Shown in pieces: positions 24,809 to 31,707 of a stretch of 33,906 bases of DNA; position 1 is the first letter of the stretch; each line of letters starts with the position of its first letter. The stretch lies in assembly GCA_943370145.1 (NCBI GenBank), contig CALRPY020000046.1:1-33906 (forward strand), given 5' to 3'. Both the position numbers and the translations under genes were made by a program. Under the pieces are notes generated by a model. It ran no database searches. It saw only the letters and a program-made list of their open reading frames with translations, and was not told the origin of the DNA. This DNA comes from Ga0077536 sp943370145. Its GTDB lineage: Bacteria; Pseudomonadota; Gammaproteobacteria; Ga0077536.

Positions 24809-25612
24809 ATGAGCGAAGACCTGTTGTTATTCGAAAAACGCGGCCACGTCGGCTACCTGACATTGAACCGCCCCGACAAGCGTAATCCGCTCGGTCTTGC
24901 CGGTGACGGCGAGGCCTTCTGGGCGATGGCGAAGAAGATCAATGCGGACTTCGACCTGCGCTGCGTGATCATGACCGGCGCCGGCAGCGCATTCTCCGCC
25001 GGCGGCGACCTGAAGGCCATGCGCGACCGCACCGGCGAATTCGGCGTGGACAACCTGCGCCTGCGCGACCACTACCGCGACAGCATCCACGGCATCATCA
25101 AGGCGATGTGGAGCATCGAGGTCCCGATGATCGGCGCCATCAACGGCCCGGCGATCGGCCTCGGCGGCGACGTCGCGTCGCTGTGCGACATCCGCCTGTC
25201 GGCCGCGAGCGCGAAGTTCGGCGCGACCTTCCTCAAGATCGGGCTCATCCCCGGTGACGGCGGCGCCTGGCTGCTGCCGCGTACGGTCGGCTGGTCGCGC
25301 GCCGCGCAGCTCTATTTCACCGGCGACGTCATAGACGCGGCGACCGCGCGCGAGTGGGGCCTGGTGTCGGAGGTCTATCCGGACGACCAGCTGATGGCGG
25401 AGGCGGAGAAGATGGCGAAGCGGATCTGCGCCCAGCCGCCGCAGGCATTGCGGATGACCAAGCGCCTGATGCGCGACGGCCTGACCGCGAGCTTCGACAC
25501 CATCATGGAGATGTCCGCCGCGATGCAGGTGCTCGTGCAGCGTACGGACGACCATATCGAAGCCGTGAACGCCTTCTTCGAGAAGCGCGAGCCGAAGTTC
25601 GAAGGCAAGTAA
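24809..25612 (+). CDS. Enoyl-CoA hydratase/isomerase (crotonase) family protein with atypical active site
   Basis: A 267-residue crotonase-fold protein. The oxyanion-hole segments SAFSAGGDLKAM (60-71) and NGPAIGLGGD (112-121) are present, as are CDIRLSAASAKFG and GLIPGDGGAWLLPR. By alignment to rat crotonase, Glu144 is replaced by Asp121 and Glu164 by Phe141, with Asp150 nearby. It may therefore be an isomerase, a hydrolase or a ring-opening enzyme rather than a simple hydratase. That fits an operon that already has two hydratase-2 genes. The C-terminus (RMTKRLMRDG) is of normal family length. Last gene of the operon, followed by a strong hairpin. Confidence 0.87.
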   Translation: MSEDLLLFEKRGHVGYLTLNRPDKRNPLGLAGDGEAFWAMAKKINADFDLRCVIMTGAGSAFSAGGDLKAMRDRTGEFGVDNLRLRDHYRDSIHGIIKAMWSIEVPMIGAINGPAIGLGGDVASLCDIRLSAASAKFGATFLKIGLIPGDGGAWLLPRTVGWSRAAQLYFTGDVIDAATAREWGLVSEVYPDDQLMAEAEKMAKRICAQPPQALRMTKRLMRDGLTASFDTIMEMSAAMQVLVQRTDDHIEAVNAFFEKREPKFEGK

Positions 25613-25659
25613 GTCCTGCGCCGCCGTCGTGCGTCACCCCGTGCCATGAAAGATTTCCG

Positions 25660-25681
25660 CCTCTCCCGCACGCGGGAGAGG
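25660..25681. terminator. CCTCTCCCGC hairpin at the end of the acyl-CoA operon
   Basis: Ten-base perfect arms (25660-25669 and 25672-25681) with a two-base centre lie 47 bases past the last stop, between convergent operons. A nearly identical hairpin recurs at 33471-33493. There is no T-tract, so it may be a REP-like repeat serving as a boundary or terminator. Confidence 0.55.
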
Positions 25682-25751
25682 TGAAGCCTGCCGGAGAGAT
25701 CGACCGCTCGTTCAAGCCTCTTTTATGGCAACCTACGGGACGCGTACAAGC

Positions 25752-25774
25752 TTGGGCTGCCCCAGGAAGCCCAA
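25752..25774 (-). terminator. Candidate hairpin after the BVMO gene
   Basis: Arms TTGGGCT (25752-25758) and AGCCCAA (25768-25774) with a nine-base loop lie 52 bases past the stop of the minus-strand monooxygenase. It is a modest stem without a T-tract. The remainder of the 214-bp convergent gap shows nothing else apart from the hairpin at 25660. Confidence 0.3.
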
Positions 25775-25826
25775 CCCGCAGCGGTCTCTATTAAGTGCGT
25801 TGGAGCCCCCCCGCTTCGCCGGCGCC

Positions 25827-27452
25827 TTATCCCTGGTCGCCAAACCTGAACGGCTGGTAACCGGACGCGGCAATCGCGTCGAGCTCCTTCATGTACGCGG
25901 CCATGCCTTCCATGAAGAACATCGATGCCTTGGGTTTGCCGGGCACGTTGGCGCCGTTGATCCAGCTGTCGACCTGCGGGAAGAGGGTCAGGTCCGCGCC
26001 ATCGCGGCAGCGCTGCACCCACGCATCTTCGGCCGCAGGATCGGTGTCGATTGTCGTCTGGCCCTGCTCACGTGCGCGGACGATGAGGCTGGTCATCCAG
26101 TCGACCTGGTATTCGTGGACCAGCGGCTGGCTGGTGAAAGGGCCGAAGGGGCCGAAAATCATGAACAGGTTCGGGAAACCGGCGATCATCATGCCGAGGA
26201 AAGCATGCGGGCCCGCGCGCCACTTGTCCTGCAGGCGGCGCCCTTTCCGGCCGGTGGTTTCAATCTTGAGATAATTGCCGGTCACGGCATCGAAGCCGGT
26301 TGCGAAAATGATCACGTCGAGCCCGATGTCGCCGGCCGTCGTCCTGATGCCGGTTTCCGTGATCTCGACGATCGGCGCCTGCCTGACGTCGACGAGCGTC
26401 ACGTTGTCGCGATTGAAGCACTCGTAGTAACCGTCGACGGCGAGCGGCCGCTTCGCATAGAGATCCGTGGGACACAGCTTTTCTGCGACCTGCGGGTCAC
26501 GGACGATCCGCCGGATCTTCCCGCGGATGAAGTCCGTCGCCGTGTCGTTGGCCTCCCGGCTCGTGATGATGTCGCCGAAGGTCTCGAGCATGAAGCCGAA
26601 ACCGCCGCCCTTGTCCCAGGCCGCCTGGTATACCCGCCGGCGCTCGTCGGCCTCGACGCTCATCGCCGGCGTCGTGCTTTCCTCCAGCCCGAACACGGAC
26701 GCCGTGTCCAGCGCGCTGGCGACATAGGCCGCCGGGTCAGCCTGCATGCGCGCCCGCGTCGCCGCGGGAAACGGTCCGCAGCCCAACGGCACGACGTACT
26801 GCGGGGTACGCTGCAGGACGTGGAGATGCCCGGCCTCGGGCGCGAGCGCCGTGACGATCTGGATACCGGTGGAACCGGTCCCGATGACGCCAACGCGCTT
26901 GCCGGCGACATCGACGCCCCCGGCTGGCCAGCGCGCCGCGTGATGGATTTCCCCCCTGAAGCGCGCGGCGCCGGGGATATCGGGCATGTTGGTCGACGAC
27001 AGGAGGCCGACACCCTCGATGAGGTAGCGGGCCGCGACGCGCTCCCGGCGGTCCGTCAGCAGGCGCCACCGCGCGGTGGCCTCGTCCCATTCCGCGCTGA
27101 CGATGCGCGTATTGAAATTGATCGAGCGCTTGAGGTCGTGCTTGTCGGCGACGGCATTGAGATAGGCGAGCACCTCGGGCTGCCGCGGATAGCGCTCCGA
27201 CCACTCCCACTCCCGGAACAGCGTCTCGTCGAATGAATAGCAGTACACCGAGGCCTCGGTGTCGACCCGGCAGCCCGGATAGCGATTCCAGTACCAGGTC
27301 CCGCCGACCCCACCGGCATCGTCGAATGACTGGGCATCGAGCCCCAGCTGGTCACGGACCCGCTGGAGGGCATACAGGCCGCCGACGCCACTGCCGATGA
27401 TGGCGACGTCGAGTTCCAGCCCATCGAGTATCCGCACCGGTGCAGGTGTCAT
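25827..27452 (-). CDS. Flavin-containing Baeyer-Villiger monooxygenase
   Basis: A 541-residue FAD/NADPH monooxygenase of the cyclohexanone-monooxygenase type. It has the FAD motif GSGVGG (20-25), GGVGGTWYWNRYPGCRVD (47-64), the exact BVMO fingerprint F-x-G-x3-H-x3-W-P (Phe165, Gly167, His171, Trp175, Pro176), and the NADPH motif GTGSTG (191-196). It inserts oxygen beside a carbonyl, turning cyclic ketones into lactones or linear ketones into esters. The start ATG (27450-27452) has AGGGGAA upstream. It is the last gene after an SDR and an LLM oxidoreductase on the same strand, 144 bp from the latter. An SDR-made ketone is a natural substrate; steroid or terpenoid rings are plausible. Confidence 0.94.
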   Translation of the reverse strand: MTPAPVRILDGLELDVAIIGSGVGGLYALQRVRDQLGLDAQSFDDAGGVGGTWYWNRYPGCRVDTEASVYCYSFDETLFREWEWSERYPRQPEVLAYLNAVADKHDLKRSINFNTRIVSAEWDEATARWRLLTDRRERVAARYLIEGVGLLSSTNMPDIPGAARFRGEIHHAARWPAGGVDVAGKRVGVIGTGSTGIQIVTALAPEAGHLHVLQRTPQYVVPLGCGPFPAATRARMQADPAAYVASALDTASVFGLEESTTPAMSVEADERRRVYQAAWDKGGGFGFMLETFGDIITSREANDTATDFIRGKIRRIVRDPQVAEKLCPTDLYAKRPLAVDGYYECFNRDNVTLVDVRQAPIVEITETGIRTTAGDIGLDVIIFATGFDAVTGNYLKIETTGRKGRRLQDKWRAGPHAFLGMMIAGFPNLFMIFGPFGPFTSQPLVHEYQVDWMTSLIVRAREQGQTTIDTDPAAEDAWVQRCRDGADLTLFPQVDSWINGANVPGKPKASMFFMEGMAAYMKELDAIAASGYQPFRFGDQG

Positions 27453-27596
27453 GTCCGTTCCCCTGGTCAGAATCGGTGCCGGCGTTCGAGCCGTCAGCCT
27501 GTTGCGGATTGACCCGCCGGTCGAGCCTCCCCAGCCAGCGGGCGGGGCGGCGCGTGGAAGGTCGCCGCGAATTGCCCGGCGACCAATCCGGACGCC

Positions 27597-28781
27597 TCAA
27601 AGAATGTTCTGGGCCTTCTGTCCCGGATCGGCGATGGCGCGCTTCATGTGGGGCGTGGTGTCGATTTCCGCCAGCTCGACGCGGCCCTCCAGCACGTCGC
27701 GCTTCCACGCCTGGTGCTGCGCGTCCCGCGCCTGGAACTCGGGCATCACTTCCTGCGCGAAGAGTTCCAGGCTGTCGCAGATCGCCTGGTGGGAGGTCTT
27801 GCCCGCCTGGTTCAACAGGATGATCTGGTCGATGTGGCTCGCTTCGAACTCTGCGAGCCGTTTGCGCAGCGTCGCAGGGGAGCCAATCAGCGACACGCCG
27901 CCTGCGTCCTTGCCCGCGGTGCTCACCCGCCACTGTTCGTATTCCTTCCACAGCGAAATGCTGCCCGGCGCGACCGGCCCATGCTTGCCATAGAACGCAA
28001 GACAGAACTGGAAGAAGGTCCAGCCGTCCGCCAGGCGCGCGGCCTCCTCGTCCGTCGGCGCGCACATGAAGCCGGCGACGATCGCGATGTTCGGGTTTGT
28101 CGCGTGGGCCGTCAGCAGGTCCTGTGTTTTCGTGAATGCGTTGTAGTAGGCGTGGACCCAGGCCTGGGCGCTGCTGGAGTTCAGGAACTGGAAGGCCAGC
28201 GCACCCATGCCCCGGGTGCCGGCCATGCGGATCGTCTCCATCTGCGAGCAGGCCACCCACAGTGGCGGATGCGGCTGCTGCAGCGGCTTCGGCAGGACGT
28301 TGCGCGCCGGAAACCTGAAGTGCGGGCCCTCGTAGGACCAGTTCTCCCGCGAGAACATCGGCAGCATGCAGCGCACCGCGTCCTCCCACACCGCGCGCTT
28401 GTCGCGATAGCGACGATCGAAAGGATGCAGCTCCGTGGTGCTGGAGCCCTCGCCGATGCCGAGTTCGACGCGGCCGTTGCTGATGAGATCCAGGGTCGCG
28501 ACGCGTTCGGCGACGCGCGCCGGGTGGTTCGTCGTCAGCTGGATGATGCCGTGGCCGAGGCGGATGCGCCGGGTGCGCTGGCTGGCTGCCGCGAGAAAGA
28601 CCTCGGGCGCCGACGAGTGGGAGTATTCCTCGAGGAAATGGTGTTCCACCGCCCAGGCGTAGTCGTAGCCCAGGCGATCGGCCAGTTCGATCTGCGCGAG
28701 CGAGTCCTGCAGCAGCTGGTACTCGCTGTCCGCCGTCCACGGCCGCGGCAGCTGGTGTTCGTAGAACAGCCCGAACTTCAT
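27597..28781 (-). CDS. LLM-class flavin-dependent oxidoreductase
   Basis: A 394-residue luciferase-like protein with VEHHF (45-49) and LDLISNGRVELGIGEG (97-112), hallmarks of the family. A PQPPHPPLWVACSQ-like central block (PLQQPHPPLWVACS) links it to limonene/alkanal monooxygenase-type members. The ATG overlaps the stop of the upstream SDR gene in ATGA, so the two are coupled. The same frame continues upstream through the SDR region, but that extension is a GC-rich shadow and not a fusion. Cofactor (FMN or F420) and substrate are open. With the SDR and BVMO it forms a three-step oxidative operon. Confidence 0.89.
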   Translation of the reverse strand: MKFGLFYEHQLPRPWTADSEYQLLQDSLAQIELADRLGYDYAWAVEHHFLEEYSHSSAPEVFLAAASQRTRRIRLGHGIIQLTTNHPARVAERVATLDLISNGRVELGIGEGSSTTELHPFDRRYRDKRAVWEDAVRCMLPMFSRENWSYEGPHFRFPARNVLPKPLQQPHPPLWVACSQMETIRMAGTRGMGALAFQFLNSSSAQAWVHAYYNAFTKTQDLLTAHATNPNIAIVAGFMCAPTDEEAARLADGWTFFQFCLAFYGKHGPVAPGSISLWKEYEQWRVSTAGKDAGGVSLIGSPATLRKRLAEFEASHIDQIILLNQAGKTSHQAICDSLELFAQEVMPEFQARDAQHQAWKRDVLEGRVELAEIDTTPHMKRAIADPGQKAQNIL

Positions 28782-29545
28782 GAGGCGGACATCCCGCCGT
28801 CGATCGGGAAGGTCGTGCCGGTGCAGTAGCTGCTGTCCTCGCTGCCGAGGAACAGCACGAGCCGCGCGACCTCCTCGGGCGTGCCGTAGCGATGGAGCGG
28901 CACGCCGGCCTCGAAGCGCGCCTTCATCTTGTCCGGCGCGTTCGGCGCCCACTGCTGCTCGAGGGAGGCGATCATGCGGGTCGCAATCGGCGAGGGGTTG
29001 ATCGTGTTGACCCGGATGTTGAGCGGCGCGCACTCGAGGGCCGCCGAACGCATGATGCCGACGACGGCATGCTTCGCCGCAATATAAGGCGAGAGCTTGG
29101 GCATGCCCTTCAGGCCGCCGAGCGACGAGGTGATGACGATGCTGCCGCCCCCGGCTTGGGCCATCACCGGGATCACGTACTTCATGCCCAGCCACACGCC
29201 GCGCACGTTGACCGCCATGACCCGCTCGTACTCCTCGAGCGGATAGTCGACGATCGAGTGCACGCTGCCCTCGATGCCTGCATTGTTGAAGAAGACGTCG
29301 ATGCGCCCGTAGCGGTCCACCGCGGCCTGCACGTAGGCCTGGACCTGCGCCGGGTCGCTGACGTCCGCGACGAAAGCACTGGCGCTGCCGGCGCCGAGTT
29401 CGGCAACCGCCGCGTCCAGCTGTGCGCGCTGCACGTCCACGAGCAGCACCCTTGCGCCCTCGGCAACGAAGAGGCGCGCGGTCGCGAGGCCGATGCCCGC
29501 CGCGCCGCCGGTGATGACCGCAATCTTGCCAGCGAGCTTGGACAT
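28778..29545 (-). CDS. Classical short-chain dehydrogenase/reductase
   Basis: A 255-residue NAD(P)-dependent SDR with TGGAAGIG (12-19), NNAG (87-90) and the catalytic Ser141, Tyr154 and Lys158 (YIAAK), ending in the usual TFPIDGGMSAS. Asp37 after the second strand (LLVD) favours NAD over NADP. It resembles hydroxysteroid or cyclic-alcohol dehydrogenases, which would supply a ketone to the Baeyer-Villiger enzyme of the same operon; this is inference. An AGGAG site lies about eight bases upstream of the ATG. It is the first gene of the operon, divergent from the GFA gene. Confidence 0.92.
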   Translation of the reverse strand: MSKLAGKIAVITGGAAGIGLATARLFVAEGARVLLVDVQRAQLDAAVAELGAGSASAFVADVSDPAQVQAYVQAAVDRYGRIDVFFNNAGIEGSVHSIVDYPLEEYERVMAVNVRGVWLGMKYVIPVMAQAGGGSIVITSSLGGLKGMPKLSPYIAAKHAVVGIMRSAALECAPLNIRVNTINPSPIATRMIASLEQQWAPNAPDKMKARFEAGVPLHRYGTPEEVARLVLFLGSEDSSYCTGTTFPIDGGMSAS

Positions 29546-29574
29546 CCTGCTTCTCCTGTCGGTTTTTCAAAATC

Positions 29575-29605
29575 TTGCCACGGGGGTCAGGCTCAAGGCT
29601 ACACT
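29575..29605 (+). promoter_or_regulatory. Weak sigma70-like promoter candidate
   Basis: TTGCCA (29575-29580) and TACACT (29600-29605) are separated by 19 bases, slightly longer than ideal, and lie about 108 bp ahead of the GFA gene in the divergent gap. This is a pattern match only. Confidence 0.22.
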
Positions 29606-29712
29606 GACCATCTGCCGCCGTTTTGCCGGGAGCCCAGGGCGCCCGCGAAAACAGCGGGGCCGCGTACGGAAAACGAGGATGGGCGCCGCGCGGCGCCGGG
29701 GAGAATCCACCG

Positions 29713-30144
29713 ATGAGTACAAAGATGCACAAGGGAAGCTGCTTCTGCGGCGCGGTCCAGCTCGAAGTCAGCGGCGAACCGGCTGGCATGGGCTATTGCC
29801 ATTGCGAATCATGCCGTCACTGGTCGGCGGGCCCGGTCAACGCCTTTTCGCTGTGGGCGCCGGACAGCGTGAAGGTCACGCAGGGCGCGGAACACATCGG
29901 CACCTACAACAAGACTCCCGGCAGCTCGCGCAAGTGGTGCAAGCTGTGCGGTGGCCACCTCATGACCGACCATCCGACGATGGGCCTCGTCGACGTCTAC
30001 GCGGCAATCCTGCCGACGCTGGATTTCCAGCCCGGCCTGCACGTGTTCTACGGCGAGACCAGGCTGCACATCAAGGATGGCCTGCCGAAGATGCAGGACG
30101 TGCCGAAGGAAATGGGCGGTTCGGGCGTCACCCTGCCCGAGTAA
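29713..30144 (+). CDS. GFA-family (CENP-V-like) zinc-binding protein
   Basis: A 143-residue protein of the glutathione-dependent formaldehyde-activating (GFA/CENP-V) fold. The zinc ligands are in place: GSCFCGAV (Cys10, Cys12), CHCESC (Cys29, Cys31, Cys34) and CKLCGG (Cys76, Cys79). Family members bind glutathione adducts or small aldehydes, but most have no proven activity. The ATG at 29713 is chosen because the domain starts there; the upstream open frame lacks family character. Three more genes on the same strand follow at short distances. Confidence 0.87.
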   Translation: MSTKMHKGSCFCGAVQLEVSGEPAGMGYCHCESCRHWSAGPVNAFSLWAPDSVKVTQGAEHIGTYNKTPGSSRKWCKLCGGHLMTDHPTMGLVDVYAAILPTLDFQPGLHVFYGETRLHIKDGLPKMQDVPKEMGGSGVTLPE

Positions 30145-30153
30145 GTCACTGCC

Positions 30154-30606
30154 GTGCCGCTGCTCGCCGAAGCCACCGGCGCCTTCCAGGCGCCGGTCAC
30201 GACCATCGCCCACGCGATAGGTCTGGCCGTCGCGCCGGTTTTCCTCCTGACCGGCGTCGGCGCGCTGCTTGCGGTGCTGACGAGCCGGCTGGCGCGAGCG
30301 ATCGACCGCTCGCGCGTCCTCCAGGCGCGCGACCCATCCTTGCACAACGAACAGACGCAACGCGAAATGCAGGCGCTGCAGCGGCGCGCGATCCTCATCA
30401 ACCGTGCGATTGGCCTGTGCACGGTATGCGCGCTGCTCGTCTGCTGCGTGATCGTGGCGCTGTTCCTCGCCACCTTCGTCGTGCTGGACTTGACGAAGAT
30501 CGTCGCCGTGCTGTTCATCGGCGCGATGCTGTGCCTGATCGTCGCGCTGCTGTTCTTCATGCGTGAAATCCTGTTAGCCACCCACAAGATGCGCATCGCG
30601 CCGTGA
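30154..30606 (+). CDS. DUF2721 family inner-membrane protein
   Basis: A 150-residue membrane protein with a GTG start (30154-30156), nine bases after the previous stop. Hydrophobic segments are at about 21-44, 85-107 and 114-136. The first is followed by SRLARAIDRSRVL and a charged 40-residue loop, a pattern typical of DUF2721. The function is unknown. Its position between the GFA and NTF2-like genes suggests a shared transcript but no shared role can be argued. Confidence 0.8.
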   Translation: MPLLAEATGAFQAPVTTIAHAIGLAVAPVFLLTGVGALLAVLTSRLARAIDRSRVLQARDPSLHNEQTQREMQALQRRAILINRAIGLCTVCALLVCCVIVALFLATFVVLDLTKIVAVLFIGAMLCLIVALLFFMREILLATHKMRIAP

Positions 30607-30628
30607 TGCGCCGACGGAGCCCCCATCG

Positions 30629-31087
30629 ATGAGCGATACAGTCCCGACCCTTGCGCCCGCCGAGCTCGAAGCCCTGTGGGCCGAGCATCTCGCAGGAGAA
30701 TTCACGACCAAGGACACCGAAGCGACGCTGGCGACGATGGTCGACGACGCCTCTGTCAACCACATGCCGGTCAACACGGGCGGCCGGGGCAAGGACGAAT
30801 TGCGACGCTTCTACCGCGACGACTTCATCCCGTCCTGGCCCGACGACCTCGTGATGACCCCGGTCAACCGCGTGGTCGGCGCAGGTCAAATCGTCGACGA
30901 GATGCACCTGACCTTCACCCACGACCGCCCCATGGAATGGTTCCTGCCCGGCGTGGCGCCCACCCACAGGAAGGTCGCCATCGACCTCGTCGCGATCGTG
31001 CAGTTCCGCGGCGACAAGCTTGCCTGCGAGCGGATCTACTGGGACCAGGCGACCGTGCTGCGCCAGGTGGGCCTGCTGAAGGACTAG
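30629..31087 (+). CDS. NTF2/SnoaL-like domain protein
   Basis: A 152-residue protein resembling the NTF2-like alpha+beta cone fold. The N-terminal helix (ELEALWAEHLAGEFTTKDTEATLATM), a GGRGKDELRRFYRDDF loop and a final strand with QFRGDKLACERIYWDQATVL are typical of SnoaL-like cyclase or isomerase relatives. These are small enzymes or binding proteins acting on polyketides, steroids or lactones. Ketosteroid isomerase shares the fold, but its active-site residues cannot be assigned here. ATG at 30629, 22 bp after the DUF2721 gene. Confidence 0.82.
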   Translation: MSDTVPTLAPAELEALWAEHLAGEFTTKDTEATLATMVDDASVNHMPVNTGGRGKDELRRFYRDDFIPSWPDDLVMTPVNRVVGAGQIVDEMHLTFTHDRPMEWFLPGVAPTHRKVAIDLVAIVQFRGDKLACERIYWDQATVLRQVGLLKD

Positions 31088-31104
31088 CGGGACTCCTGGC
31101 GGTC

Positions 31105-31554
31105 ATGCACCGGCCGTACTGTCGCCCGGGCGCCGGAGACTTCGCGGCGCTGCTGTCCCTGCTGGAAGACTGTGGACTGCCGACCGCGGACCTCACGCTC
31201 GCGTCGCTCGCGCACTTCCGCGTCGCGCGTGACGGCGACCGCATCAGCGCGGTGGCCGGCCTGACGGCGCTGGGCCACGTCGGCCTGCTGCGCTCCGTCG
31301 CGGTTGCCCCGGCGCAGCGCGGGCGAGGCCTCGCATCAGGGCTCATCGAAGCCCTGGAACAGGAAGCGCGACGCCTCGGACTCACCACGCTGTACCTGCT
31401 GACGACCGGCGCAGGCGACTTCTTCAGGCGCCGGGGCTACGAGGTGCTACCGCGCGAGGAAGCACCTGCCGCGATCCGCGACAGCGCCGAATTCACGCGC
31501 CTGTGCCCGGCGACCGCCCTGTGCATGCGCAAGGTGCTGGGGCCGCCGTCATGA
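31105..31554 (+). CDS. arsN2: GNAT acetyltransferase, ArsN2-like
   Basis: A 149-residue GNAT protein. The acetyl-CoA loop is QRGRGL (71-76), preceded by GLLRSVAVAP. The later LYLLTTGAGDFFRRRGYE and the AAIRDSAEFTRLCPATALCMRK ending closely fit the ArsN2 family linked to resistance to organoarsenical compounds. No other arsenic gene is nearby, so the natural substrate may differ. The start is the ATG at 31105, where the domain begins, 17 bp after the NTF2-like gene. Confidence 0.82.
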   Translation: MHRPYCRPGAGDFAALLSLLEDCGLPTADLTLASLAHFRVARDGDRISAVAGLTALGHVGLLRSVAVAPAQRGRGLASGLIEALEQEARRLGLTTLYLLTTGAGDFFRRRGYEVLPREEAPAAIRDSAEFTRLCPATALCMRKVLGPPS

Positions 31555-31707
31555 ACCCATGCGGGCAGTCCGCCGGCTCGCGAAAAACACCCGCGCGAAT
31601 TATGCTGCCTGCACTCGATGACACAGGGGCGACCTGAATCCGGTGCCTGCCCCCCGACCCGCAGGACGGCCAGCCTGGACGGCGGCCGCCCCACCAGGAG
31701 AAGAATC

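Noticed and set aside
27597..29789. Apparent 730-codon fusion ending in the LLM oxidoreductase
   Set aside because: The upstream part is the SDR gene read in the wrong frame. The true LLM start is the ATG at 28779-28781, overlapping the SDR stop.
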